From Anaerotruncus sp. G3(2012) (lineage in GTDB: Bacteria > Bacillota > Clostridia > Oscillospirales > Ruminococcaceae), in NCBI RefSeq assembly GCF_000403395.2, contig NZ_KE159668.1, forward strand, positions 362,515 to 395,750: DNA of 33,236 nt, read 5' to 3'. The position numbers and the translations under genes are program-made. Of this stretch, positions 1-6,359 are shown in pieces; the stretch's first letter is position 1; each line of letters begins with the position of its first letter. The notes below the pieces were generated by a model. The model did no database searches. It was not told where the DNA came from and was given only the letters and a program-made list of their open reading frames with translations.

Positions 1-44
1 TCCCGCGCGGGCACTCCGCTGCGGGTGTTGGTTTCCGCGCCGCT
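1..44 (+). repeat. DGR variable repeat (VR), 3' part
   Basis: Bases 1-44 are identical to 1066-1109 (TR2). The last 21 bases (24-44) contain no adenine and are shared with all three TRs, as expected for the invariant initiation-of-mutagenic-homing (IMH) end of a VR. Similarity stops at base 44: VR continues into the stop region and the TRs continue into their own spacer. The 5' part of the VR is outside the window. Confidence 0.8.
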
Positions 45-71
45 TTTGAAAATCTGCAATCTGGTTCTTGA
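1..71 (+). CDS. 3' end of DGR target gene (partial)
   Basis: Only the last codons of this gene are in the window. Read from base 3, the frame encodes PRGHSAAGVGFRAA, then FENLQSGS and a TGA stop at 69-71. The VGFRAA ending is typical of the C-type-lectin (FGE-sulfatase-like) fold found at the C-terminus of DGR target proteins, where the variable repeat supplies the ligand-binding surface. Bases 1-44 match template repeat TR2 exactly and resemble TR1 and TR3, which ties the gene to the DGR cassette downstream. Because phage lysis-type genes follow, the product is probably a phage tail or receptor-binding protein. The body of the gene lies upstream of the window, so that is inference. Confidence 0.8.
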   Translation, partial: PRGHSAAGVGFRAAFENLQSGS

Positions 72-81
72 GATCTGGTTT

Positions 82-99
82 CCGCCGCGGTAGCGGCGG
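82..99. other. GC hairpin just downstream of VR
   Basis: CCGCCGC (82-88), loop GGTA and GCGGCGG (93-99) form a perfect 7-bp stem with a 4-nt loop. It starts 38 bases after the VR and 11 bases after the target-gene stop. In the Bordetella phage BPP-1 DGR, a short GC stem with a tetraloop just downstream of the IMH is needed for efficient target recognition. Position and geometry here fit that role, but function is inferred. It could also be part of the terminator. Confidence 0.5.
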
Positions 100-103
100 T
101 TTT

Positions 104-132
104 CCCCTTCGGGGTCTTTGACCCCGAAGGGG
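104..132 (+). terminator. Perfect 13-bp hairpin after DGR target gene
   Basis: CCCCTTCGGGGTC (104-116) pairs perfectly with GACCCCGAAGGGG (120-132) around a TTT loop. No strong T-run follows, so it may be a poor intrinsic terminator or a second cruciform-type element next to the VR. It separates the target gene from avd. Confidence 0.5.
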
Positions 133-216
133 TCGCGAAATTTTGAAAATTGGGGGCTGGTTTTTATCGGCAATTTGTGGTAGAATATTTAGACAAAAAT
201 CGAGGGGAGGGTGAAA

Positions 217-750
217 ATGCCGGATGATCAAGAACTGACAGAGGCACCGGATGGGCAGGAAACGATCAAGGTGAAAAAAGACCTGCTGGTGCAGCAGAAA
301 ATCTACGACATGATCCTCTATGCATACCCTGCCTTGGAGCAAATGCCGAAATCTCAAAAATTCAGTCTGGCCCAAGACATGAAGCACTGCATGGACAAAA
401 TCATGCGGCTGACGATTGCGGCCAACAAGAAGTACACAAAGCGCACCACCCTTCAGGAACTGGATGTCGAGATAGCGGCGCTCAAGGTTTACCTTCGGAT
501 TGCCTATGACCTGAAATACCTGCCGCCCAAGAAATACGAGGTGTGGTCTGGGATGATGGTCGAGATCGGCAAGATGGTGGGAGGCTGGATCAGGTCGCAA
601 AGAGAAAACGCTGAACCGCCAAACCCGGATGCCGAAAAGCGGTACTGTGCAGACTGCAATGCCGAGATACCGGAAAAGGCTCACAAATACTCTATGGAGC
701 ATTTCGGCAGACCGCTATGCTACCGATGCCAAAAGAAACAGCGAAAGTAA
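217..750 (+). CDS. avd: DGR accessory protein Avd with C-terminal zinc ribbon
   Basis: The product is 177 aa. Residues about 18-130 are helical and charged, and resemble the four-helix-bundle Avd family, which forms a pentameric barrel that binds the DGR reverse transcriptase and template RNA. Its position between the target gene and the TR/RT cassette is the standard avd position. Residues 144-171 carry two CxxC pairs (C144/C147 and C168/C171), a zinc-ribbon-like tail beyond the usual short Avd, with a KYSMEHFGRPLCYRCQKK ending similar to tails on phage recombination proteins. The start ATG 217 is preceded by GGAGG at 206-210 with 6-nt spacing; the in-frame GTG at 211 would abut the ribosome binding site. 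Nucleic-acid binding by the tail is inference. Confidence 0.82.
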   Translation: MPDDQELTEAPDGQETIKVKKDLLVQQKIYDMILYAYPALEQMPKSQKFSLAQDMKHCMDKIMRLTIAANKKYTKRTTLQELDVEIAALKVYLRIAYDLKYLPPKKYEVWSGMMVEIGKMVGGWIRSQRENAEPPNPDAEKRYCADCNAEIPEKAHKYSMEHFGRPLCYRCQKKQRK

Positions 751-770
751 AATCATGGGGACAGATCAGT

Positions 771-882
771 GCTTCCTTTGCGCGGCGGCAATTGGGATAA
801 TGTGTCCAGGGCTGGCGTGTTCGCGCTGACTTTCAACAACCCGCGCGGGATTAGCAACTCCAATGTTGGTTTCCGCGCCGCT
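771..882 (+). repeat. DGR template repeat TR1
   Basis: 112-bp copy running from GCTTCCTTTGCGCGGCGGC to GGTTTCCGCGCCGCT. In the translated frame the middle is rich in AAY, ACT, ATT and AGC codons. The variable block (between GGCGGC and GTTGGT) has 17 adenines by hand count, as expected for a template used in adenine-specific mutagenesis. It differs from TR3 at about 18 positions, not all at adenines. Its downstream spacer lacks the second conserved block found after TR2 and TR3. Confidence 0.8.
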
Positions 883-994
883 TCACCCCCACAGCCAGAT
901 ATTCAGAGCTTACGGGCTTTGTTTCAGCGCATGGGGGATAAAGGGATCTGCCCCCTTGCCGAAAGGGACTATCCGAAATTGGGAACAGGCCGGC

Positions 995-1109
995 GCTTCC
1001 TTTGCGCGGCGGCTCCTATTGGGACGACCAGTCCGGGGCTGGCGTGTTCGCGCTCTACTTGGCTGTCCCGCGCGGGCACTCCGCTGCGGGTGTTGGTTTC
1101 CGCGCCGCT
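995..1109 (+). repeat. DGR template repeat TR2, adenine-depleted and VR-like
   Basis: 115-bp copy with the same constant ends as TR1 and TR3 but one extra codon after GGCGGC. Its variable block has only 6 adenines by hand count, against 17 in TR1 and 18 in TR3. Where TR3 has AAY codons, TR2 has TAC, GCT, GTC, CAC, GCT and GGT, all of the form NNY: the footprint that adenine mutagenesis leaves in a variable repeat. Its last 44 bases equal the visible VR exactly. The flanks match the TR3 module, so it sits in template position. Confidence 0.8.
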
Positions 1110-1289
1110 CTACCCTCAAAGCCAGATACGCAAAGCTCACGGGCTGTGCGTCAGTGCAGAGGGGATAAAGGGGCCTGTTTCCATGCCGTCCAAATAGGCA
1201 AAAAACAAAACCCTCATGGAAGCCGTTAGTAACCCGGCCACAGGCCGGGCGAACGCCGTGACACATGAATTTTTTGGGAACAGGTCGGC

Positions 1290-1401
1290 GCTTCCTTTGC
1301 GCGGCGGCAATTGGTGGAACACCTCCGGGGCTGGCGTGTTCGCGCTCAATCTGAATAACCCGCGCGGGAACAGTAACTGGAATGTTGGTTTCCGCGCCGC
1401 T
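1290..1401 (+). repeat. DGR template repeat TR3 (canonical, RT-proximal)
   Basis: 112-bp copy directly upstream of the RT gene, the standard TR location. The variable block has 18 adenines by hand count, mostly in AAC/AAT codons, which is the classic template design that lets A-to-N changes reach many residues without stop codons. The 3' end GTTGGTTTCCGCGCCGCT is adenine-free. This is the best candidate for the main active template. Confidence 0.85.
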
Positions 1402-1567
1402 TTACCCTCACAGCCGGATATTCAGAGCCTATGGGCTTTGTTTCAGTGCAGAGGGGATAAAGGGACCTGTCCCCGGCCAGGAATGGCGAAAATCAAATCT
1501 CATGGAAGCCGCCAGTAGCCCAGACCGGGCGAGAGCCGTGACACATGAAACTTTTTCGGAGTTAGGC

Positions 1568-2749
1568 ATGAAATCCATCAAACACATCAAAGAAAAGGTC
1601 ACAGCCTATGACAACCTGTACCAAGCCTACCTCCACGCTCGGAGAAACAAGCGCTTTCGGGATGAGGTTCTCGCCTTCTCCGCGAATTTGGAGGACAACC
1701 TGTACGATCTGCAAAAGAGCTTGATCGACATGACCTACAGGCCGGGGCCATACCGCAAAAAGGTGATCCACGACCCGGTGGACCGGCTGATTATGTGGCA
1801 AGCCTTTATTCATCGGGTGGTGCAATGGGCAGTTTACCAGATTATCAATCCCGCTTTCGTTCGGGGGTATATCGAGGATTCCTATGCCTGCATCAAAGGC
1901 CGGGGATCGGACGCAGCGGCCCAGCGCCTGTTTTATTTTATGCAGCAGGATGGGCGCATCGAGAAAGCGGCTGGCCTTGATTCGAGCGGAAAACCCGCAA
2001 AGCGCTTTTACCTGCAAAAGCTGGATACCAGCAAATTCTTCTACAGAATAGATCACCAGGTTTCCCTCGACTTGGTGGGGCGCAAGTGCAACTACGATCC
2101 ATGGCTCATGTGGATCATGGATATGTTCGTCAACGCCGAGGGAGAGAAATTCGGCTTCCCGCCGGGGAAGGGCGTCAAAGAGGTTTCTCCAGATGAAATG
2201 GTCGCAGATAAGGGGCTGGCCGTAGGCAGCCTCTTAAACCAGATGCTGGCGAATGTCAACCAGAACGAGGTGGATCACTTCGCAAAGCGCAAACTGCAGA
2301 TAAAGCAGTATGTCCGGTACATGGATGACATCGTAATGATTTCGGATAGCAAGGCGCAGCTTCGGGAATGGCGCAGCAAGATCGAGGGATTCATGGCTGA
2401 AAAGCTGAAGCTGGAACTGAACCCAAAGAAATCCTTCATCCAGCCTATATCCCACGGGATAGACTTCTGCCAGTACCGCATATACCCAGACCACATCCGG
2501 CTGAAGAAAGCGACAGCCCTGCGGATGAAGCGCAACCTGAAGCGCATCCAAGCCCTGTACGCAGAGGGAAAAATCGACCTGGACCGTGCCCAGCGAACTG
2601 TCACCTCCTACATGGGGCTGATGTCCCATTGTGACAGCTACCAGCTCCGCAAGGCCATCTTCGGGGAGTACAGCGACACCGAGTGGACGGAGGGCTGGTT
2701 TTTCCTGAAGCGGGACAGCGAAAAAATCAAAGAAGAAGATGACGGGTGA
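1568..2749 (+). CDS. DGR reverse transcriptase
   Basis: 393-aa reverse transcriptase that copies TR RNA with errors at adenines and, with Avd, drives mutagenic homing into the VR. Visible landmarks are LDTSKFFYRIDH (152-163) with the first catalytic Asp, VGSLLNQ (219-225) and YMDD (251-254). VGSLLNQ corresponds to the DGR-diagnostic (I/V/L)GxxxSQ motif but has Asn where Ser is usual. Length suits a DGR-type RT without maturase or RNase H domains. I chose ATG 1568, with a weak GGAG at 1558-1561 just upstream; the frame is open further 5', but only through TR3 and its spacer. A hairpin terminator follows the stop. Confidence 0.92.
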   Translation: MKSIKHIKEKVTAYDNLYQAYLHARRNKRFRDEVLAFSANLEDNLYDLQKSLIDMTYRPGPYRKKVIHDPVDRLIMWQAFIHRVVQWAVYQIINPAFVRGYIEDSYACIKGRGSDAAAQRLFYFMQQDGRIEKAAGLDSSGKPAKRFYLQKLDTSKFFYRIDHQVSLDLVGRKCNYDPWLMWIMDMFVNAEGEKFGFPPGKGVKEVSPDEMVADKGLAVGSLLNQMLANVNQNEVDHFAKRKLQIKQYVRYMDDIVMISDSKAQLREWRSKIEGFMAEKLKLELNPKKSFIQPISHGIDFCQYRIYPDHIRLKKATALRMKRNLKRIQALYAEGKIDLDRAQRTVTSYMGLMSHCDSYQLRKAIFGEYSDTEWTEGWFFLKRDSEKIKEEDDG

Positions 2750-2780
2750 TTCCGCCATCTTCTTTTTATTTGGCACCCTG

Positions 2781-2812
2781 AAAGGGAGAGCGGCAAAACC
2801 GCCCTCCCTTTT
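2781..2812 (+). terminator. Terminator after DGR RT
   Basis: AAAGGGAGAGCGG (2781-2793) pairs with CCGCCCTCCCTTT (2799-2811), with one mismatch and loop CAAAA, ending in TTTT. It lies 31 bp after the RT stop and probably closes the DGR transcript before the lysis-type genes. Confidence 0.7.
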
Positions 2813-2837
2813 GTTATGCCATGAAGGGAGTGACCCC

Positions 2838-3032
2838 ATGAGCAACCTTCAAATCATCGAAGGACTGTGTGGCATCTGCACCGATATGGCCCGCATCATC
2901 CTGGAACAGAAAAAGGTGCTTGCCCAGCACGATGCCTCCGTTCTGGAAGATGAAATCGAAAGAACCAAGACCCGCTTCCAAAAGCTCATCGGCAGCGGCG
3001 AATGGCCGGAATTACCATCAGAGGGGAGGTGA
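2838..3032 (+). CDS. Small helical phage protein, unknown function
   Basis: 64 aa, predicted mostly helical and charged, with no membrane segment. It starts at ATG 2838 behind GAAGGGAG. It is the first gene of a tight rightward run that includes a single-pass membrane protein, an amidase and holin-like proteins. Small coiled proteins of this kind are common just upstream of phage lysis genes. I do not recognise a named family. Confidence 0.6.
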   Translation: MSNLQIIEGLCGICTDMARIILEQKKVLAQHDASVLEDEIERTKTRFQKLIGSGEWPELPSEGR

Positions 3033-3037
3033 ACCGT

Positions 3038-3316
3038 ATGTACATCGATGTGGATACCATCATCAAGGCCGCAAGCCTTCTCGGAGCCATGAGCGCCCTG
3101 ATCGGAGCTGTGATCGCCATCTATAAGGTCTATGAGAGCAACAAGAGGCAGACCGAGGCCATCAAAGCGATTCAGGAAGAACAGACGCTGGTGTGCTATG
3201 GCCTCCGTGGGGCTTTGCAGGGGCTGATCGAACAGGGATGCGATGGCCCCTGCAAGGATGCCCTGAATATGCTGGACAAGCACCTGAACAAGAGCGCCCA
3301 CCACCCTGATCTCTAA
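3038..3316 (+). CDS. Small single-pass membrane protein, lysis block
   Basis: 92 aa. Residues about 7-28 (TIIKAASLLGAMSALIGAVIA) form one hydrophobic segment, followed by a charged helical tail with three cysteines. The layout resembles XhlA/holin-partner-type phage proteins that anchor in the membrane, but this is by shape only. ATG 3038 follows GAGGGGAGG with good spacing; longer frames would start inside the previous gene. It lies 5 bp after the preceding stop and 21 bp before the amidase gene. Confidence 0.6.
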   Translation: MYIDVDTIIKAASLLGAMSALIGAVIAIYKVYESNKRQTEAIKAIQEEQTLVCYGLRGALQGLIEQGCDGPCKDALNMLDKHLNKSAHHPDL

Positions 3317-3337
3317 CGAAAGGAAGGATAAAGAAAA

Positions 3338-4333
3338 ATGGCATTACTCACAGCAAACAAGGTCTTTCAGATGAACGGCGTGACCGTCAGCGAAAAGATT
3401 ATCCCTGATGGCATCCGCTGGAAAGACGGGGCCAAAGCCCAAAAGGCCGGCTTCTCCGCTGGCAGCCTGTACAAAAAACAGCAGCGCCTGAGCGGCGGCA
3501 CTGGAAAGGTGCAGGGCGTCACTATCCACAACACGGCGGATCTGGCCAATGTACATGATGACGGGGAACAGTACACCCGCGCAACCTACAATGAAAACAT
3601 GGGATCGGTGCGGGTGCATTACTATGTGGACGATACCGGCGCATGGCAGAACCTGAAAGCAGGAACTGGCCTGTGCGCCAATGATCCAGTCGGTTCCGCA
3701 GAGGTGAGCTGGCACGCTGGCGATGGCAGCACCCCGGACGGCGGCAACATGACCACCATAAGCATGGAGGTAATCATGGGGGATACCGCAGCCCATGACG
3801 AAAAGGCCAAAGACAACGCCGCAAGGATGGCGGCATGGCTCCTCTGGAAGCATGGGCTGACCATTGACAAGCTGTTCAGCCATACCTACTGGGTGAACAA
3901 ATCGGCGGGAAAACACTTCGCAGATGTGGACCGGCAATGCACAAACCCGGTAAGGAACCAGAAATGGTGTCCGACTTATATCTTCGGAAGCAGCAACCCG
4001 GACATCGCCCTGAAGAACTGGAAAGCATTCAAGCAGCTGGTTCAGGGGTACATGGACGCTCTGAACGGCGGGGCGCAGGCTCCCACCGCCGATGCCGCCG
4101 GGACGCTCTATCGGGTGCAGACGGGGGCCTTTTCCTCCAAGGCAAACGCAACAGCCTATGCAAAGAAAATCAAGGCGGCAGGTTTTGATACCTATGTGGT
4201 CAAGGCAGATGGTCTGTACAAAGTGCAGGTCGGGGCCTATAGCAAAAAGGCAAATGCTGAGGCGCAGATGCAGAAACTGACCGCCGCCGGATTCCAGGCG
4301 TTCATCACCACAAAATCCGGTACCCCCGTATGA
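3338..4333 (+). CDS. N-acetylmuramoyl-L-alanine amidase (endolysin) with SPOR domain
   Basis: 331 aa. The Amidase_2-type catalytic domain spans about 55-235, with zinc-ligand candidates H64 (VTIHNTA), H182 (SHTYW) and C211 (KWCPTYI). It cuts the amide bond between muramic acid and L-Ala in peptidoglycan. A linker (about 243-255) leads to a C-terminal SPOR domain (about 257-326, with YRVQTGAFSSKANA and YKVQVGAYSKKANA repeats) that binds denuded glycan. No signal peptide is visible, which fits a phage endolysin released through a holin. RBS GAAAGGAAGG precedes ATG 3338. Its last 4 bases overlap the next gene (ATGA). The setting after a DGR and before holin-like genes supports a prophage lysis cassette. 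Confidence 0.9.
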   Translation: MALLTANKVFQMNGVTVSEKIIPDGIRWKDGAKAQKAGFSAGSLYKKQQRLSGGTGKVQGVTIHNTADLANVHDDGEQYTRATYNENMGSVRVHYYVDDTGAWQNLKAGTGLCANDPVGSAEVSWHAGDGSTPDGGNMTTISMEVIMGDTAAHDEKAKDNAARMAAWLLWKHGLTIDKLFSHTYWVNKSAGKHFADVDRQCTNPVRNQKWCPTYIFGSSNPDIALKNWKAFKQLVQGYMDALNGGAQAPTADAAGTLYRVQTGAFSSKANATAYAKKIKAAGFDTYVVKADGLYKVQVGAYSKKANAEAQMQKLTAAGFQAFITTKSGTPV

Positions 4334-4680
4334 CACCGGCACGAGGCAAGAGGGCTGTGCGTTCCAAGAGGAAAACCGCAAAGAGCAAGCAGGAGCAGGA
4401 ATTTTCCAAGCGCCTGATTGCAGACATTCGGGGCCTCCTCTGGACGGTTACCATCGGCGGTCTGGCCCTCGCCGCCTTTTGCATTTTCAAGAGCTTTGAC
4501 GGCGCTCTTCCATGGCTCTCCGCCATGGTGGGCCTCCCTTGGGCGGCGCACGGCGTGATCTGCAGTTTTTATCTCAACATGGCCAAAAGCGACCACCGCG
4601 AGGGCGGCGTGACCTTTGAGGCTGCAAAGGCCACAAATTTCAATGTGGACGATGAGGGCGAAAGCCCCCAGGAATTTTGA
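4330..4680 (+). CDS. Two-pass membrane protein, possible holin partner
   Basis: 116 aa. A very basic N-terminus (residues 1-30) is followed by two hydrophobic stretches (about 35-55 and 60-82) and an acidic tail. It overlaps the amidase stop by 4 bp, so the two are probably translationally coupled. The size, topology and position fit a phage lysis protein, but I do not recognise the family. Confidence 0.6.
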   Translation: MTPARGKRAVRSKRKTAKSKQEQEFSKRLIADIRGLLWTVTIGGLALAAFCIFKSFDGALPWLSAMVGLPWAAHGVICSFYLNMAKSDHREGGVTFEAAKATNFNVDDEGESPQEF

Positions 4681-4695
4681 CAGGAGGACAATCAT

Positions 4696-5013
4696 ATGAA
4701 CACCATCATCCAGCACATCCCCATGGCCATCTCCGCAATCTTGACAGCGGCCCTGATCCTGACCGTGGTGACCAACATCATCGTGCAGGTTCTGAAAGGG
4801 CTTACCTACGACAAAATCCCCACCAACTTTCTGGCGGTGGGGATTTCCATGGTCGTGACGCTGGTGGCATTTTTCGCTGTCTGCGCTATCGCCAAAATCG
4901 CCATCACATGGTACCTGATCGCCGGGGCCATTGCGCTGGGGCTTTTCGTGGCCTATGCCGCCATGTTCGGCTTTGACAAGCTCAAAGAGGCCCTGGGGCA
5001 GATCGGCAAGTAA
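4696..5013 (+). CDS. Holin-like membrane protein
   Basis: 105 aa with three hydrophobic segments (about 8-32, 44-67 and 70-92) and a short charged C-terminus. This is typical size and topology for a phage holin that permeabilises the membrane so the endolysin can reach the wall. RBS AGGAGG lies just upstream of ATG 4696, and the gene is next to the amidase. Holin assignment rests on topology and context, not on a recognised motif. Confidence 0.6.
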   Translation: MNTIIQHIPMAISAILTAALILTVVTNIIVQVLKGLTYDKIPTNFLAVGISMVVTLVAFFAVCAIAKIAITWYLIAGAIALGLFVAYAAMFGFDKLKEALGQIGK

Positions 5014-5029
5014 TAGGAGGTAAGCAGAG

Positions 5030-5404
5030 ATGGCACGAGGCAAGAAAAACGCAAAGGCGGAAACTCCGTCCCCGGAGGAATCCGTTCTGACCGCAACCCC
5101 GGAAGTTTCTAATACCGAGCCGCAGGGAGATACTCCCTCCAGCGCTCCCGATGCCGCCGAAGAACCGGAAGCTCCCCGCATTGAGGAAATCCCGCTCCCG
5201 TTTACCGCAAGGATCAATGTGGCGCTGGCTGTCCTTCGGATGGCCCCGGACAGCCCTCTCATGGAGGTGAGGCCGGTCGGCACCCTCCCCCTGGGAACCC
5301 CGGTCACAATCACCGCCATCCATGAGGGATGCGCCCGGCTGAGGAACGGCCTCTGGATCAAGGCGGATTTCCTGACCCCCGATTCCGCAAAGGACACTCC
5401 GTAA
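5030..5404 (+). CDS. Phage protein with SH3-like C-terminal region
   Basis: 124 aa. Residues 1-55 are a low-complexity linker rich in Pro, Glu, Ala and Ser. Residues about 56-118 look like a small beta domain: ARINVALAVLRMAPDSP, then VRPVGTLPLGTPVTITAIHEG and a closing GLWIKADFL, the order seen in bacterial SH3 domains that bind cell wall. TAGGAGG precedes ATG 5030. It is the last gene of the lysis-type block and is followed by a terminator. Confidence 0.6.
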   Translation: MARGKKNAKAETPSPEESVLTATPEVSNTEPQGDTPSSAPDAAEEPEAPRIEEIPLPFTARINVALAVLRMAPDSPLMEVRPVGTLPLGTPVTITAIHEGCARLRNGLWIKADFLTPDSAKDTP

Positions 5405-5440
5405 AAACAAAAAAGCGGCGCACCATGCGCCTGTTACACA

Positions 5441-5486
5441 AAGCGCCTGTGCGGCCCCTGGGAGGCCCGTACAGGCGCTTTTATTT
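5441..5486 (+). terminator. Terminator of the lysis block
   Basis: AAGCGCCTGT (5441-5450) pairs with ACAGGCGCTT (5471-5480), with an inner GGCC/GGCC pair, followed by TTATTTTT. It ends rightward transcription before the leftward small-gene operon. A second short hairpin, TTTTTTCC/GGAAAAAA, lies at about 5525-5543. Confidence 0.85.
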
Positions 5487-5590
5487 TTGTAGGGTAAACT
5501 TACACCAAAGCGCCGCAAAGGGCCTCTTTTTTCCTTTGGAAAAAAGACAGGCGGCAACCGCAAAGGTAGAGAAAGTATAAGGCAAAACAA

Positions 5591-5636
5591 AGAGGCGGCG
5601 TGTGGCCCCCGTATTGGGGAACCAGATGCCGCCTCT
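5591..5636 (-). terminator. Terminator of the leftward small-gene operon
   Basis: AGAGGCGGC (5591-5599) and GCCGCCTCT (5628-5636) form a 9-bp stem. On the minus strand it is followed by a T-rich run (complement of 5584-5592). It lies 11 bp past the stop of the last gene of the operon. Confidence 0.7.
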
Positions 5637-5646
5637 ACTTTGCCAT

Positions 5647-5856
5647 TCAGCGGTACACTTCGTTCTCAAAGCCGTGCCGCTTCAGGTAGGCTTCCGCCTG
5701 AGCCTCCTGGGTGAAGATGCGGGATTTTTTCTTCTGCCGGTCCCGCCCGATGATCACTGTCCCGCCGATGCCCTGAATCACCCAGACATCCTTCCCGGCT
5801 TTCCGAACCGGATTATAGTAGACAGCCTCGCCGGTGGCTTTGTTAATCATTTTCAT
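5647..5856 (-). CDS. Small basic protein, unknown function
   Basis: 69 aa. It begins MKMINKATGEAVYYNP, shows alternating Val/Ile strands in the middle and has a charged helical end (RIFTQEAQAEAYLKRHG). The layout suggests a small beta-alpha domain. I chose ATG 5856, with AAGGAGG 9 nt upstream; a TTG two codons earlier is only 3 nt from that site. It is the last gene of a six-gene leftward set of small proteins. I do not recognise the family. Confidence 0.65.
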   Translation of the reverse strand: MKMINKATGEAVYYNPVRKAGKDVWVIQGIGGTVIIGRDRQKKKSRIFTQEAQAEAYLKRHGFENEVYR

Positions 5857-5870
5857 ATTCAATATCCTCC

Positions 5871-6005
5871 TTACTCATCATCGGCCACATAGCCGCCACA
5901 ATACCCGGAATCCCGGAGCCTTGCCCTTGACAGAGCTTCATCAAAAGACCTTGCCCGAATCCTCAGATCGGGAAGCCCCGCACCAACAATCACCCATGTC
6001 AGCAT
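5871..6005 (-). CDS. 44-aa protein, unknown function
   Basis: A short frame with ATG at 6005-6003 and TAA at 5873-5871. It starts MLTWVIVGAGLPDLRIRARS and ends in GYVADDE. The ATG follows the stop of the upstream gene with no spacing, and its own stop overlaps the RBS of the next gene, which argues for a real, translationally coupled gene. The residue pattern (a beta strand, then a helix with several Arg) suggests a small compact domain. No known family recognised. Confidence 0.55.
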   Translation of the reverse strand: MLTWVIVGAGLPDLRIRARSFDEALSRARLRDSGYCGGYVADDE

Positions 6006-6356
6006 TTAGACCGCCTCCTTCAATTCCCAATCGGTGATAAGAGGGTGACAATCCTCGTACTGCCAGCGGAGGGCATCGGTCAGGACCTGCACATCCGGCA
6101 GAGAACCATCCCCTGCACAACCGATATTGGAGTATTCGCCACTGACCAAGATGGCAGAGGAATCGGCCTTCACGATTTCCCGGAGCCGCTCCAGATAGTC
6201 CGATTCCAAAACCATGATGCCCTTGTCGTAGAGCATATCTTCCGGCCAGATAGTATCAACATTCCACGACCGGCCTTCCTTCCAGAGAGCGATCCAGCAG
6301 ATACCGTCTGCCGCTTCTTCTCGAATGGATCTGGCACAATTTCTCAAACTCGCCAT
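6006..6356 (-). CDS. Small protein, unknown function
   Basis: 116 aa, Trp-rich and acidic, with an alternating strand/helix pattern: GICWIALWKEGRSWNVDTIWPED, then a helix DYLERLREIVKADS and a C-terminal helix. It ends directly at the start of the 44-aa gene and lies 3 bp after the upstream gene's stop. It is part of the leftward operon. No family recognised; it is probably an accessory protein of the mobile element. Confidence 0.6.
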   Translation of the reverse strand: MASLRNCARSIREEAADGICWIALWKEGRSWNVDTIWPEDMLYDKGIMVLESDYLERLREIVKADSSAILVSGEYSNIGCAGDGSLPDVQVLTDALRWQYEDCHPLITDWELKEAV

Positions 6357-6359
6357 TTT

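Larger units (their letters stand above)
751..1567 (+). ncRNA. DGR template region with three tandem TR-spacer modules
   Basis: No protein-like reading frame is convincing here; frames crossing the TRs start inside the repeats and lack any target-protein domain. The stretch holds three copies of a module. Each has a lead-in (GGGAACAGG(C/T)CGGCG before TR2 and TR3), a 112-115 bp TR, and a conserved 3' spacer running through GGGCTTTGTTTCAG and GGGGATAAAGGG. TR2 and TR3 spacers share a second block (CATGGAAGCCG to CCGTGACACATGAA) that TR1 lacks. Intervals are 112 nt (TR1-TR2), 180 nt (TR2-TR3) and 166 nt (TR3 to RT start). In known DGRs the spacer between TR and RT is needed to prime cDNA synthesis, so a duplicated spacer suggests each module could act as a template. 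Transcript ends are not determined. Confidence 0.75.

Noticed and set aside
769-1197. Open frames across TR1 and TR2 that could be read as proteins of 70-140 aa
   Set aside because: They begin inside the repeats, lack a target-protein body and a ribosome binding site, and change frame relation between modules. The repeats are better explained as non-coding DGR templates.
1382-1567. Longer N-terminus for the reverse transcriptase
   Set aside because: The extension runs through the 3' end of TR3 and its spacer in a frame unrelated to RT homology. ATG 1568 starts a normal DGR RT.
1562-2056. Long minus-strand frame opposite the RT gene
   Set aside because: It is a shadow of the strongly conserved RT coding strand, with no RBS and no recognisable domain.
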